A stretch of 64,000 nt of DNA from Cyclospora cayetanensis (GCF_002999335.1 NW_020312303.1:124001-188000), one strand, 5' to 3'. Shown: positions 1-12,177, counted from the stretch's first letter. A program made the numbers and translations. Notes: generated by a model not told the origin, from the letters alone.

Positions 1-1292
1 AAGCACACAATAGAGGAGTCTAGAGGATTGAAGGAGCATTCGCAGAACTCCAGTGACGGCATCCCAAGCTGCGAATGAGCGATGCACAGAAGCAAGACGG
101 CCGGCAAAAGAGACAAGCTGCAGCCTGACTGGTAAGAACCGTGAAAGCACAACTTAGGGCTGCTCGTTAGTTGCTGCTGACAGAGCGCTTGGAGCGCCTC
201 TACGCCGTCGACGGAGTTTATGCGCAAGTGCCGTGCATGACGGGCTTTTGTTTGTTTTGGTGTCAGCTCGTTATTGGCTCTTTGGTTTTGGCGTGAAGCA
301 TTCGCCTAGTACGAGGGATCAGGCACTCTGTGTACAGGCGTGTCGGAGGCGCGTGGAGAGAAGCGAGATCGGCAAGGCATGAAGCGCGTAGCCTGGCAAG
401 TGTATAGGTGCGGCTCGCCTCCGCGAGGCGTTTCGCGAGTGGCAAATTCTCGAGGATGCGACCAGTGGTATCAAGAGGCAGCAGGATCGCCTTTTACGCG
501 GAGCTTTCTGACGGACCGACTCACCTTGTAAGAAGCAACCACCTTGGCCTTTTCCCAAGCCCAGTACACGAGGCACCAGTCGGGGGGTCCTCCAAGGGCG
601 AGGATGTGTCTGCTATCCCCGGAGAATGCGACGGACCGAAATTCGGTGGACTGACAGTCCGCGAATGCCAGCGTTTTCTTCGTCTTTAGAGTTATCAAGT
701 CGTACACTGAAACTAAGGCCCTACGCTCAGAACGCTCGCCCACTAGCAAGTACCTGAAGCGCCAGCGAGACAAGGGTCACAACTCGCTTGAGCCGATCTC
801 GCTATTCAGTTTACTCATGCTAAGGCTCTTAAGGCCAAAGGGAGTCTTCGGCCGTGGCAGGATCCTAAGGGCCTAGTTTCCTCAGTGGATGAAATGCTGA
901 CTGCAGCGTGCAGCCTCAGGTTTGCCCATGTGCTGGTGCCCGTTACTCCAGGGAAAAGCCACAGAAGCTCTTCCCCGCGTTCACCTCTTGTTTTGCGAGA
1001 CAGCAGTGCAGACGGTCTCTAGCCCTTCGTCTGCCCCGTGGAGGAACTTTTGCGCCTTTTTCTCCAGCTTGTGCAGCACCATCAGGCGGCCGCAGGGGTA
1101 GCACACTGCTGAAGCCTCGGTGAAATGAACTCCGCCCCTAACGTTCGGCTTAGAACCAAACACATGGTGGCAACTCAGAGAAACTGGAGGCAGAGCAAAA
1201 CGCTCAGTGGCATTCTGATGGACCGCTGCCACGGAGCTCCTCTGAGTGCCCTGGGAGGGTCGTTTGCCTTCGGTGAAGCCACCGAAACTCAT
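1..1292 (-). CDS. CFAP57: CFAP57/WDR65-like WD40 flagellar protein, 5' part, runs off the left edge
   Basis: Three exons are seen: 985-1292, 525-753 and 1-68 (cut by the window edge). Donor/acceptor pairs AAGAG|GTGAAC to CAG|GTACTTG and CAAG|GTGAGT to CGCAG|CTTGGG keep the phase. The joined protein shows the CFAP57 N-terminal signature in order: HHVFGSKPNV, a first blade ending SQNKRYLLVGER, VSVYDLITLKTKKTL, FRSVAFSGDSRHILALGG, DWCLVYWAWEKAKVVAS, and CSFNPLDSSIVC from the truncated third exon. Family knowledge: CFAP57 is a large WD40 plus coiled-coil axonemal protein of the inner dynein arm/regulatory region, so it should act in the flagellated male gamete. The start is the ATG at 1292; a shorter N-terminus just before HHVFG is possible because family members begin close to that motif. 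The rest of the gene lies outside the window. Confidence 0.88.
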
Positions 1293-3611
1293 TTTTGCAC
1301 CTCAGTTCTACAGCGATAAGTCGAGTTCAGCAAGTGGACCAGAAACCTGCGGGGAGTGGCTTGGATTGTTCGAAGAGACTGCGACCAAAAGGCCCCTCAA
1401 TAGAAACACAAGAAAGAGGAGGCACAGAACAGCAGCACATGTGGACCCGCATGCCGCTGCTTGAGCCTTTGCTCAGACTAGTCGGCTCGAGAGCAAACTG
1501 CGTAGATGTATTCAACACACGACGGTCCGCTCAGGCTTGAGGGCCAGAGGTTCACAGTCGACGACAGCACTCCTGGACGCCTGCTGATTCGCCTGCTGGG
1601 GAAATTCGCCTGCAGTCTGAGGCGGTGGGCATGAAGCCAGTCCTCGTGCCTTTCAGAACCTGCGTTTCGGGAGCGCATTGGCCTACCAGAGGGCGGCTGC
1701 TCCCGTCTTCGCCGCTTGTCTGCAGAAGCAGTAAGCAGCAGACTGTCTACTTTCCTTAATCCCACAAATGAAACAAGTGTTCGGGATGCAGGGAATATAG
1801 CATCCGAAGCAGAGCGCTGCCTCGTGCAGCAACGGCTTAGGGCTTTAAAAGGGGGTCTCGGCCACTTTATCAGGTGACTGGATGTGCTGCCACAAGGCAC
1901 AACGGATCGCTGAATTTAAATGGGATACCTCATGACCGAAATACTTGAACGCATTATTGAAGAACCAACGGGGAAGAAAGGAATTGCCGTAGCTGTGGGA
2001 AATTCAAAGATACTTCGCAGCGTGTTCGCGTTTCTGGGGATTGTGCAGACTCGCCAGATGGAAGCGGAGACGCAAACAGGCGCTCATGTCTCCTTAGTAC
2101 TCATAATTTTTAGTAATTTTCAATATCCTAAGCTTTAGGCTAAAGATTTCAAATGAAGGAGCGGGATTTGTCCCCAAACCACAACCTGCGTGAAGGCAAA
2201 TACAGCAACGCGCCTCTACCAGGCGCTGCTCATGAAAACTGAATTCCCTCGTAGACAAGCCGCAATAGGAAGGCAACGCAGTGTTAAATAGAATGAAATG
2301 GGCCATTCTCACGGCCTACGCGCTGAAACGAACCACGGCGATGACCATATGAACTTCTTCGTTCCTAACCGATGTGACCCTGCTGCCAATGCTTCAAGGG
2401 GCAGCGAACCGCGACTACACCCATTGAAACCGTCCGGATTTACGAAAAGCGACTGCACTGACGATTAAGTACCATGGAAAGGCTTTTAATTGCTACCCCG
2501 CGAGCCTTCCAAAGCGCTAGAATTCCCTTTCCAGGGAGCCCAAGAAAGCGTAGAACCACCTGTAGTTTCAATTCCACCCTTTAATGTAGCACCACAAAGA
2601 AGGTGTGAAAATGCCGTATTTACTTCATGCTCAACAACCACCTTCACGACCCTACAGTGTGCCGATAGCTATGCACATTTGGAGATGCACCGTCAGAGGC
2701 GTGGGCATGCGTGAACGCGCATGGACGGACAGACCGCCTGCACGTGAATAAGGCTTTGAAGGGCTCATGAGAGTTCGAACACTACGCACCCGCACACCAC
2801 GCTGTGCCTGCACTTACGGTGGCCTTCAACGAATGCTGTGCGCAGCGCATACATGAATGCATGCATATGCTTGGAGGAGGAACACGCTCTAGACACAGAC
2901 GTCCACATGAATGCAGATACCGGCATAGCAGAGGCACTTCGCAGCTGTGTACCTGGACAAGACCTCAGTCAATAAGGAACGACTGCCTATATACGGTGTG
3001 CGCAGCACGTGATACGGATTCGGCCACTTCCCTTTAGACCTTTTTCCATCTTTCATGCCGCCTCTCTGGGAAAACATGCCTGAATATTCGATGTCTAGCA
3101 GTCTCATTCGCGTTTCCACAGAGATGGCTGGTGGAGTGGATGTGTGCACATGAGCAGTGCGCAAAAGCGTGTGCCAGCGTATTTCCGACGTAGTGCGATG
3201 CGTGTGGATCCGGCGTCGACACATGGTCGCGTGTTTCTGGGTGGTGGTGTATCTAGAAGTACCGGCCCTTGCCTATACATTCCCTGTTCTAATCACTTCA
3301 CCGGGTGTCTAGGGTCATAGAGGCGCACCGTCCGAGCTGAACGATGCACGCGAATTGACTCCGCAGGCGTTCCCTCTGCTCACATCCCATCCGTTTCTTG
3401 CACGGGCACCAGCACGCCTCTGGCGTTGCGCAGACGCATCCTACAACACCCCTACTGGTTATGCATCAGCAACACCACACCTTCTCTGCTTGTGCACTGC
3501 ACTCATCTTGATGGTCTCGGGATACGCGAAGACCTTTTTTTTTTTGAAAAAAGCACCAAACGCACAAGGTAGGTGGTATTCATAGCGATGACGAAAGCCC
3601 AACATCTGCAC
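1293..3611. other. intergenic region between CFAP57 and PTPS genes
   Basis: Upstream of CFAP57 and downstream of the PTPS stop, both on the minus strand. Only short open frames without recognisable domains or splice-consistent partners occur on either strand. Composition is less repetitive than the rest of the window; there is a T10 run near 3536 and scattered ATGC-rich motifs. It probably holds the CFAP57 promoter and the PTPS 3' UTR. Confidence 0.5.
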
Positions 3612-5631
3612 TCAGAGGGGCCTTCGATACACCGCAACCTGTGTGCACTTCTCCGCGACGCTCACTTCGAGAGACTGCACAACACAATTGCAGAGCGCAG
3701 CATTTTTCAGCCTCCAAATTCACTCGGCACTCACCACTCGGCACTCATCACTCGGCAGCACCCGTGACAAGAAAGTGCCAACCCCACCGTCGACACACAC
3801 CCGTCCTCACCTGAATGCCTCTCTTCTTTAGGCGACCCTCTGTAAGGTTGTCTACTATGCTTCTCCAGATATACGCGCAAAGTTCCTCAGCCGTTGAATG
3901 CACGATCGGCAAGCACTGCAAAGCCAGAACCAATTCAGTGCGACGGAGCGAATATGCATGCCCCTACCTCTAAGAGCGTTTGCCAAAAAAAACCCCTTCG
4001 GCATTCCACCTACCTTCCCTCGCCCTCCCCTCTCCCCTCCAAACACTCTCAACACACACTTCACACCAAGCGCAGTCGCGTACGAGGCAGTCTGCCCTTG
4101 GCAGAATAAACTCGGAGCCGTCTTCGCAGCGCATGCGGATGCTGGAACCTTCCTGCGTGATTTCCAGCACGTCACTCCTCATGGGAATGATGGTATACTC
4201 GTTTAGCGACTGAGACGCGGCACAAAGCAATACAAAACAAGCAAAAGCCGATGTGTGTTCAGCTCCGTTGTCGCGATTGACGCTGCTAAAAAGCCGCAAG
4301 ACGCACTGCAGGAGTCGGGAGACTCTCTGAATGGGCTGCAAAACGAGAGAGATGACTGCAGTTCATCTTCGTTGGGTGTGTCTCGCTCTAGATCTATTTC
4401 TTTCCTCCCTCTACATATATATACATGTCTATCTATCTCTTTTGCTCTCTCTATCTCTCTCTCCATATATATCTCTCTACCTCTATCTAAGTACCTGTCT
4501 ATCTCTCCCTACCTCCATCTAACTACCTCTCTATCTCTCCCTACCTCCATCTAACTACCTCTCTATCTCTATCTAACTACCTCTCTATCTCTCCCTACCT
4601 CCATCTAACTACCTCTCTATCTATCTCTCTATCTAACTACCTCTCTATCTCTCCCTACCTCCATCTAACTACCTCTCTATCTCTCCCTACCTCCATCTAA
4701 CTACCTCTCTATCTCTATCTAACTACCTCTCTATCTCTCTTTACCTCTATCTAACTACCTCTATCAACTACCTCTCTCTCTATCTCTCCCTACCTCTATC
4801 TAACTACCTCTCTCTCTATCTCTCTGTCTCTCTATCTCTATCTCGGCTTACTTTGCAGACTTCCCTGACAGCACGCTTGAGCTCTGTGAAGTCGAGAACG
4901 TATCCATCGACTCCAAGTGGTCCTAGGAGGCGCGCCGACACCTGGTAGTTGTGGCCATGCAAGCGCTCTCTGTATCCCTTGTAAGCGACGAAGTGTGCAC
5001 AGCAAAAGCTGGATTCGAGGAGGCAGACAGTCACCTCGAAGCCTCCATCGAGCGAGGAGCCTCCGCCTCCTCCTGCGCCGCCAAGCGAAGTCGAGAGGGG
5101 ATTGCCCCTTGCGGAGCAAGTGTCTGTTTCTTGAGTGCCGCGAGGCGCAGACAAGTCGATGGATGCGGAGACTGCAGGAATCGCGGGGGAGTACGCGTCT
5201 TGCCCATACGAATGAACTGAGGAGAAAGTCGAGCGAGGACTGCTCGGGGGGGAGCCTTCCGTGGCGGCTACTGAGGAAGAGGCGACATGGTGAGGCTGCT
5301 GTTGCTGCAGCGAGGAGATGAGGAACGCATTCATGCCTCCGCTGGAGCTGGGAGCGCTCGCGCTGCTTCCTGCCAGCGCACAGCCGTGAGGAGATGCAGC
5401 TCCCCCTCGACTCGACGAGGACGGCTTTCCAGACGTGAAGGAAACGGAGGTGCGCGAGGAATCGACGGGTTGCTGTTGCTGTTGATGGGGCTGCTGGTGT
5501 GGCTGCTGCTGCTGCTGCTGGTGTGGCTGATGGTGTGGCTGATGATGGTGCTCGAGCTTCTGTCCAAGCGACAGCTGCTGCTGCTGCTGCGAGGAAGAAG
5601 AAGCAGCAGAATCACGACTGCTCTCAGACAT
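3612..5631 (-). CDS. PTPS: 6-pyruvoyl-tetrahydropterin synthase, PTPS-III type
   Basis: Four exons: 4852-5631, 4084-4209, 3811-3915 and 3612-3674, giving 357 residues, all with GT/AG ends and matching phase. Residues 1 to about 195 are Gln/Ser/His-rich low complexity. The PTPS fold begins near 198. Zinc ligands are His213 (CCAHF) and His225/His227 (HGHNY). The position that is the catalytic Cys in classical PTPS is Glu206 in LLESSFCCAH, the mark of PTPS-III. Later motifs are DGYVLDFTELK, LPIVHSTAEEL and EVSVAEKCTQVAVYRRPL-stop. Known for Plasmodium and other apicomplexans: PTPS-III converts dihydroneopterin triphosphate to 6-hydroxymethyl-dihydropterin and so replaces FolB in folate synthesis. 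Intron 1 carries an ATCT/CTCT microsatellite. The start is the first ATG of the open frame; the repeat-rich N-terminus makes it less certain than the core. Confidence 0.93.
4430..4845. repeat. CTAACTACCTCTCTATCTCTC-type minisatellite in PTPS intron 1
   Basis: Irregular tandem of CTCTATCTCTCCCTAC and CATCTAACTAC blocks filling most of intron 1, ending directly at the minus-strand donor (GTAAGC, 4851-4846). Confidence 0.9.
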
Positions 5632-6529
5632 CTTCTGGACGCATCGCTTGTGACGCTGCAGCTGAAAGAAATGCGTGGAAGGCGCCAGTTGTTTGCTGCT
5701 GCTCTCCTGCCTGCCAAGACACCCACCCGTTCAGGATGCTGTGCGAAGAGGTTTGCTCCTCCTCGCGGCACTGGGGAGTGTAACGCGAGCTGTCTGCTCG
5801 TCTCCACACGCACATGCCAATACTCTCTTAACTAGGCAGGAAAATAACAATTCAAGTCGCAGCAGCACCAGGGAGCAGCAGCAGCCGCCGCCGCAGCAGC
5901 AGCAGCCGCCGCCGCAGCAGCAGGCAGCCGCCGCCGCTGCTGCTGCTGCTGCTGCAGCCGCTGCTAGTCGTAAAAGTTTAGCCCAATAGCCAACGCCCAC
6001 GCGGTGTATGTGCAACTGGGGTAGCCGAATTTGTGCTCTCGAGTGTCACGGCGGGAGACCTTTGTCTTCCTTTTGAATCGACTCTGCTGCTGCGCCTCCG
6101 CTTTGCTGCTTCTGGTGCTGCATGCACACTGGCCGTTGTGTTTCCCCCACACATCGTGCCTTTTCGTCAATCTGCAGCAGCAGCCGAGACGCACAGGGTT
6201 AGCAGCAAGCAGCGAAGCAGCAGCAGCAGCCGTCGCTGCAGAGAGCAACAGCGACAGCTGCCGCAGCAGCGGAACGCTGTCGCTGTTTGCACACGACGAC
6301 TCGAGAGGCTTTCTTGCTTCCTTGCTCCAGCCTTTAATTTGGAGTCGCATCATCGGCAGCTTTAGCAGCTTTAGCAGCAGCAGCAGCAGCAGGAGCAGCA
6401 GGAGCCGCCTCCGCGGATGCCGTTGTGTAGCATCCCCCAAGGATTCGCTGCAGACGAGGAAAACTTGAGGGAGGGCGCCACGCCGCAACTCAGCAGCAGC
6501 ACAGCAGCAGCAATAGCAGCAGCAGCACG
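5632..6529. other. divergent intergenic region, PTPS (-) / RING ligase (+)
   Basis: Shared upstream region of two head-to-head genes. It has GCA/CCG trinucleotide tracts at 5870-5965 and 6175-6290, and GCA tracts at 6360-6410 and 6490-6525. Open frames here are by-products of the repeats. No TATA-type motif stands out; it is a candidate bidirectional promoter by position only. Confidence 0.5.
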
Positions 6530-9500
6530 ATGCATCCAGCATTCCCTAATGAGAGTCTCATCGACCTCACACGTGCAGAGGAGGTCGAAAGCAGCTGCAG
6601 CAATGACGCAGACGGCGCAGCTGCAGCTGCAGAGACAGTGCGCAGCTGCACCTCCGCGGATGGCAACAACAACAGCAACAGCAGCAGCAGCAGCAGTGCT
6701 GCAGGGCAGTCTGCTGCTGCTGACGTGCTGCCGCGAAGCAGGGAGGCGGCGGAAGGCAGCAGCAACAGCAACAGCAGCAGCAGCAGCAGCAGCAACAGCA
6801 ACAGCAGCAGCAGCAGCAGCGGCGAAGACAGAAGCGCTTTGGACTGCGCAGGAGAGAGCAGTCTATCCTACTGCCACGCATGCAATAGGATCGTGGATGC
6901 AGCAGCAGCAGCAGATGGGGAGCTTCAATGCGCAAACTGCGGTGCTGTAGGCTTTGTGGAGGTGATGGACGCTGCAGCAGCAGCAGAAGAAGCAGCAGCA
7001 GCAGCGCCAGGCGCTGCTTCTTCTGCTGCTGCTGCTTCTGCTGCTGCTGCTTCTGCTGCTGCTGCTTCTGCTGCTGCTGCTTCTGCTGCTGCTGGCTGGG
7101 GAAATTCCCGCGGTGTATCGACAGCTTCCCTTCGAGATGGGCAAGCACGACCTATGAATCGGCTTCTTTCGTGGCTGCTCCGTCTTCCACAGACGCAAGG
7201 AGGCTTAGCCGCCTCACCCAGCACAGCTGAAATTGCAGCGAATCGTGCAGCGACTCAAGGAGGAGAAGCAGCTGCACAAGGCGGAGCGTCGACAGACTTG
7301 GAGGCAGATCTTGTGGCTGTGCAGCAGCGGATTGTGTGAGTGCTGCAGTTGCTTCACCTCAGCCAGTCGTCTTTTGTCTTTGCGCTGCTTTTTCGCAGAC
7401 AGCTGCCACCACACGAGCGACATCTGCAGCCACTGCAAGAAGACAAGCCACGCTGAGAGCAACGCACGCGAGGCTTCTGTCTGTTTCTGTCTCTCTGTTT
7501 CTGTTGCGCTGTGCGTCTCAGCGAAATGCTGAGTGTCTTCGAGGAAGATCCTGCCGTTCGCAATTTGCTGCAGATGATGGCTGGACAGAACACTGCGTGG
7601 GGATGCTTGCTGATGTTTGTTGGAGTAGTGGTGGTGGTGTTTGTGGTGGTGGTGGTGGTTGTGGTGGTGGTGGTGGTGGTGTTTGTGGTGGTTGTAGTAG
7701 TAGTGGTGTTTGTAGTAGTAGTGGTAGTGGTGGTTGTAGTGGTGTTTGTAGTAGTAGTGGTGTTTGTAGGAGTAGTGGTGTTTGTAGTGGTAGTGGTGTT
7801 TGTAGTGGTGGTGGTGTTTGAAGTGGTAGTGGTGGTGCTGGTGTTTGTAGTAGTGGTGGTGGTGTTTGTAGTGGTGTTGGTGGTGGTGTTTGTAGTGGTG
7901 TTGGTGGTGGTGTTTGTAGTGGTAGTGGTGTTTGTAGTGGTGTTGGTGGTGGTGTTTGTAGTGGTAGTGGTGGTGGTGTTTGTAGTGGTGTTGGTGGTAG
8001 TGTTTGTTGTAGTGGTGGTGGTCTTTGTGGTGGTGTTGGTGGTGGTGTTTGTAGTGGTGTTGGTGGTGTTTGTAGTGGTAGTGGTGGTGGTGTTTGTAGT
8101 GGTGTTGGTGGTGTTTGTAGTGGTAGTGGTGGTGGTGTTTGTAGTAGTAGTGGTAGTGGTGTTTGCAGTAGTAGTGGTGCTCAAGTTGATGCTAATGTTG
8201 ATGCTCATGTTGATGCTCATGTTGACGCTGAAGTTGATGTTGATGCTGCTGTTGGTGATGCTGCTGTTGATGTTGCTTCTGTAGCGGCTTTGCTTGCTTG
8301 TGAGATATCGCCTGCTGCGCTGCATGCTCTCTGTCATCTTTATGACTTCTCTTTGTGCTGCTGCAGGCTGCAGCAGCAGCAGCGACGGGCAAGCGCTGCA
8401 GCAGTGGCAGCTCTTCCAAGGCATATCCTCACACAAGAGGAAGCGAGTAAGCAGCCGCCTTAGTGCGAAGTTGCTGCTTCTGCTTCTATGTCTTCTGCTG
8501 CTGCTATGTCTTTTGCTGCTATATCTATTGCTATGTCTTCTGCTGCTGCTGCTTCTTCTGCTATGTCTTCTGCTGCTATGCCTTCTAATGCTATACCTTT
8601 TGCTATCTCTTCTGCTGCTGCTATGTCTTTTGCTGCTATGTCTTTTGCTATGTCTTTTGCTGCTGCTTCTGCTGCTATGTCTTCTGCTGCTATGTCTTCT
8701 TCTGCTGCTGCTATGTCTTTTGCTGCCTGTGCTGCTATGTCTTCTGCTGCTGCCTCTGCTGCTATGTCTTTTGCTGCTTCTGCTGCTGCAATTTTTTCTT
8801 CTGCTGCTGCTATGTCTTTTGCTATGTCTTCTGCTGCTGCCTCTGCTGCTATGTCTTTTGCTATGTCTTTTGCTGCTTCTGCTGCCGTGCCTTCTACTGC
8901 TATATCATTTGCTATCTCATCTTCTGCTGCTGCTATGTCTTCTGCTGCTATGTCTTCTGCTGCTATGCCTTCTACTGCTATATCTTTTGCTATCTCATCT
9001 TCTGCTGCTGCCATGTCTTTTGCTGCTTCTACTGCTGTGTCTTCTGCTGCTATGCCTTCCGCTGCTGCTATGTCTTTTGCTGCTGTGACTTGTTCTGTTT
9101 CTGCTCCTTTTGCTGCAGATGGTATGGATGCTTGTTCTATTTGCCACGAGGATTTTGCTGCGGGGGATCGTGTGGCGTCTGTGTCTGCGGATTCGAGTCA
9201 ATGCGTTCACAGCTTTCATGAGGCTTGCATAGTGCCATGGCTAGAAAGGGTAGGCTCTTGCCTTGAGGTGTCAGTCTCAGTCTCTCTTGCGATATATATA
9301 TATATATATCTATATCGTTCTATATATCTATCTAGCTATCTACATATCTATCCATGTATGTATCTATCTATATATCTATATACATATATATCTGTCTGTA
9401 TATATGTATCTGTCTATATATATATATACATATATACATCTACATATATGTATCTGTCTATGTATATATCTATATATATATATGTTTACATTTATATATA

Positions 9501-10859
9501 TATATCTATATATATATGTTTATATTTATATATATATATCTATATCTCTATATATCTATATATGTATCTATATCTACATACATATCTATCTACATACATC
9601 TACATATCGATCTATGTATATCTGTCTATATATATGTATCTATATATATATATCTATATATATATCCATCTCTATATATCTATCTAGATATATATATATA
9701 CATACATATATCTATATCTACATATCTGTATATATATATGTACATATGCATTTGTTACGTGACATGTTGTGCATGCGAAAAGGCGCCTCTGGCATTTTGC
9801 TGCATGCGGAGTTTGCTGGTAGCTGTTTTGTGCTGTGCAGAACAACACCTGTCCTGTGTGTCGCTTCGAGCTGCCAACGGAAACTGGACCGAATCTTGGA
9901 GGAGGAAGGGGGCAGCAGCAACCTCAGCAGCAACAACAACAACCTCAGCAACAACAACAACAACCTCAGCAACAACAACAGCAACAGCAACAGCAACAAC
10001 AGCAACAGCAGCAACAGCAGCAGCAACATCTGCCATTTCTGATAGGCATGCCGCTGTTTGCGGGCAGCATCAGCTTTGCGGAGACAGCCGAAAACGCAGC
10101 TTTAGGAGGAAGGCTACCTCCTGAGGCAGGGAGTGGTGTTTCTTCCGCTGCTCGGAGGTTTGAACGACTGCAAACATCGCGCGAGCGAGAGAGGCGACAG
10201 CAGGAGGCAGCGCTGCCGTTGCTGCTGCAGGGAATGACCTCTAGCAGTCGAGGATTGGGGAGTTCGCGTGTGGCAGCAAACGGAGAGGCAGCAAGAGCTT
10301 TGCATGCTGCAGCAGACGCAGCTTCAGACTCTTCTGGAACGCAGGCAGCAGCTGCAGACGAAGCGGCAGGCAGCGCTGCTGAGGGAGAAGACAGTGGCAC
10401 AGGCAGCAGCAGCAGCAGCAGTCGGAGGGGAGAAGCGGGCAGCGGCGAAAGCAGCAGCGGCAGCAGCGGCAGCGGCAGCGGCAGCGGCGCTTTTGGCAGC
10501 AGTCGCAGCAGCAGCGACACGCAGCAGCAAGCGGAGAGCTGCACGGGCAGCAGCAGCAGCAATAGTAGTAGCAGCAGCGGCAGAAGCAGCACTGCACTGC
10601 CTGTGCATGCGCAAGACACGGCAGCAGCATTCTTGCAAAGCAGCTCTAGCAGACACCTATTCAATACGGGGAGTTCGAGCAGCTCCGCGTTGCTTGGTGC
10701 TGGCAATTCAGCAGAAGGATTCTTCAGTGTGGCTGTCTCTACGCCTTATCCTCCCTTCTTTGCTTTCCCAAGAGCTGCAGCGGCTTCGCAGCCTTCTCAG
10801 AGAAACGCAGCAGCAGCAGCAGCAGCTCCTGCTGCTGCTGCCACACCCCAGGCGCAACA

Positions 10860-10895
<36 letters not shown>

Positions 10896-10992
10896 TTGGA
10901 CTGCTGGCAGCAGGGGGGAGTCTGCTTTTCCCTCAAGAAACAGCACACGAGGCAGTCACGGAACTGGTGACACCCCGTGCAGGCAGCAGTAG
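6530..10992 (+). CDS. RNF115/RNF126-type RING-H2 E3 ubiquitin ligase with N-terminal zinc ribbon
   Basis: Five exons: 6530-7335, 7522 to about 7630, about 8367-8446, 9119-9249 and 9841-10992; roughly 760 residues. Residues 112-147 form a four-Cys zinc ribbon (C115/C118 in [11 protein letters not shown]134/C137 in [16 protein letters not shown]) as in BCA2/RNF115/126 ligases. Exon 2 gives [19 protein letters not shown]. Exon 3 gives [13 protein letters not shown], the usual linker before the RING. Exon 4 begins the RING-H2 ([25 protein letters not shown]) and exon 5 completes it ([14 protein letters not shown]). The intron therefore falls inside the RING between WLER and NNTC. The rest of exon 5 is Gln, Ser and Ala repeats. 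Exon 1-2, 3-4 and 4-5 junctions are phase-consistent; the exon 2 donor and the exact exon 3 acceptor are not settled because the GTG/GTT repeat starts there. The likely role is ubiquitin transfer in protein quality control, by homology. Confidence 0.88.
7618..8165. repeat. GTTTGTAGTGGTGTTGGTGG minisatellite, RING-ligase intron 2
   Basis: Long degenerate array of GGTGTTTGTAGT and GTGGTGTTGGT blocks. It is open in several frames (poly-Val on plus, Asn/Thr on minus) because the unit is built of trinucleotides; no protein is claimed. Confidence 0.9.
8470..9110. repeat. TCTGCTGCTATG minisatellite, RING-ligase intron 3
   Basis: Array of TATGTCTTCTGCTGC and TTTTGCTGC blocks between the donor GTAAGC at 8447 and the acceptor CTGCAG ending at 9118. 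Poly-Leu, Ser/Ala and Ala/Glu frames result on both strands. Confidence 0.9.
9288..9755. repeat. ATCTATATATA-type AT-rich satellite, RING-ligase intron 4
   Basis: AT-rich tract of TATATATCTATAT and TACATATATCTA blocks that splits the two halves of the RING domain. Confidence 0.9.
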
Positions 10993-11261
10993 TGAGAAGC
11001 TGGCACTAGAGAGTTTGTTTGTTTGCTTGCTTGCTTGCTTGCGGTGTATCGACACCTGCCCTCCTGCTGCTAAGAGGATTCTAGCGAGCTGCTTTGCGAG
11101 GCTGCTGCTTTTAAGGCATTCGCCGTTTGGCACGCTGCTGTCTGCCACAAGCGATGCAGCAGTTCGCAGTCTTCCCTAGGCAGCAGCAGCTCCAGCAGCA
11201 GGTCCTGTGCTGCTAGAGCTTCCCCTTCGCACATTCTTCTCCACGCGTATCTAGCTACAGG

Positions 11262-11430
11262 CAAACATGCATGCATGCATGCAAGCATGTACGCATGCAA
11301 GCAAGCATGAAGGCAAGCATGTACGCATGCAAGCATGAAGGCAAGCATGTACGCATGAAGGCAAGCATGCATGCAAGCATGAAGGCAAGCATGCATGCAA
11401 GCAAGCATGCAAGCAAGCATGCAAGCAGTA
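11262..11430. repeat. (GCAAGCATG)n array
   Basis: Tandem of CATGCATGCAAG and GCAAGCATGAAG blocks of 8-12 bp, including alternating ATGC palindromes. Confidence 0.88.
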
Positions 11431-11737
11431 TTAGGCTTTGCTACTTGCTCACTTGCGTGTCCGCCTGCCAGGAAGGAGGGCATGCAGCGCTCGCGATGGG
11501 GCTTGTAGAGGCGGCAGCAGCAGCTAAGACACATGTACATTACTTAGGGAAGTGCTGATTTCTTGACTACGTTTCTTAGCTACTTGCACGCAGCCTGTAG
11601 ACGACACGAAAGTGAGAGAAACGCTGCGGGCAGCAGCTCAACAGCCGAGGCAGCAGCAGCAGCAGCTGCCTCGTGCGCTCCTGATGCTGCCTTTACTACC
11701 GCTGCAGCTGCAACAGCAGCATAGGACGCTGACGCTG

Positions 11738-12005
11738 CTGCTGTTTGTGTGTCTCTGTTTCCGTCTATTCTGTTTGTATTTCTATGTTTCTGTCTATTCT
11801 GTTTCTATGATTCGTTCGATTCTGTTTCTGTTTCTATGTGTCTGTCTATTCTGTTTCTATGTGTCTGTCTATTCTGTTTCTATGATTCTGTCTATTCTGT
11901 TTGTGTTTCTATGTTTCTGTCTATTCTGTTTCTGTCTCTCTGTGTCTGCCTATTCTGTCTCTATGTTTCTGTCTATTCTGTTTCTGTGTATTCTGTCTCT
12001 GTTTC
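11738..12005. repeat. TCTGTCTATTCTGTTTCTATG array
   Basis: About ten imperfect copies of a roughly 21-33 bp pyrimidine-rich unit next to the TTLL 3' end. Confidence 0.88.
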
Positions 12006-12177
12006 TTGTTGCGGTTGAGGAGGAGGAAACACCGCACTGCACACACCGCGCCGACAGACGCGAGGCAGCGTCCTCTCGTGCTGCGTTTGTAAAACAATCT
12101 TGAAACGATATTTCGAGTTACCTGCGCCTGCACAGCGTGCAGCTCTGTTGTGGCTGCTGCGAGGGTTCTCCCGCTTG

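Larger units (their letters stand above)
10993..12177. other. convergent intergenic region, RING ligase (+) / TTLL (-)
   Basis: Shared 3' flank. It holds a TTGC/GTTT stretch near 11018, a GCAAGCATG array (11265-11430) and a TCTGTTTCTATG array (11740-12005). No gene recognised. Confidence 0.6.

Noticed and set aside
1478..1900. 140-residue minus frame upstream of CFAP57
   Set aside because: No similarity, no link in phase to the CFAP57 exon; treated as chance.
7354..8436. 360-residue Thr/Asn-rich open frame on the minus strand, and the poly-Val plus frame
   Set aside because: Both are produced by the GTGTTTGTAGTGGT satellite in an intron whose flanking exons are well supported.
8294..9088. 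Leucine-rich plus frame resembling a multi-pass membrane protein
   Set aside because: Made only of CTGCTGCTATGTCTT repeats; the RING ligase is coded in other segments of the same stretch.
9263..10124. Tyr/Ile/Ser/Thr-rich frames in the AT satellite
   Set aside because: Repeat-derived; the true frame is fixed by the two halves of the RING finger on each side.
11262..11430. Possible centromere- or telomere-like satellite
   Set aside because: The unit is GCAAGCATG rather than the TTTAGGG type, and the array is only ~170 bp.
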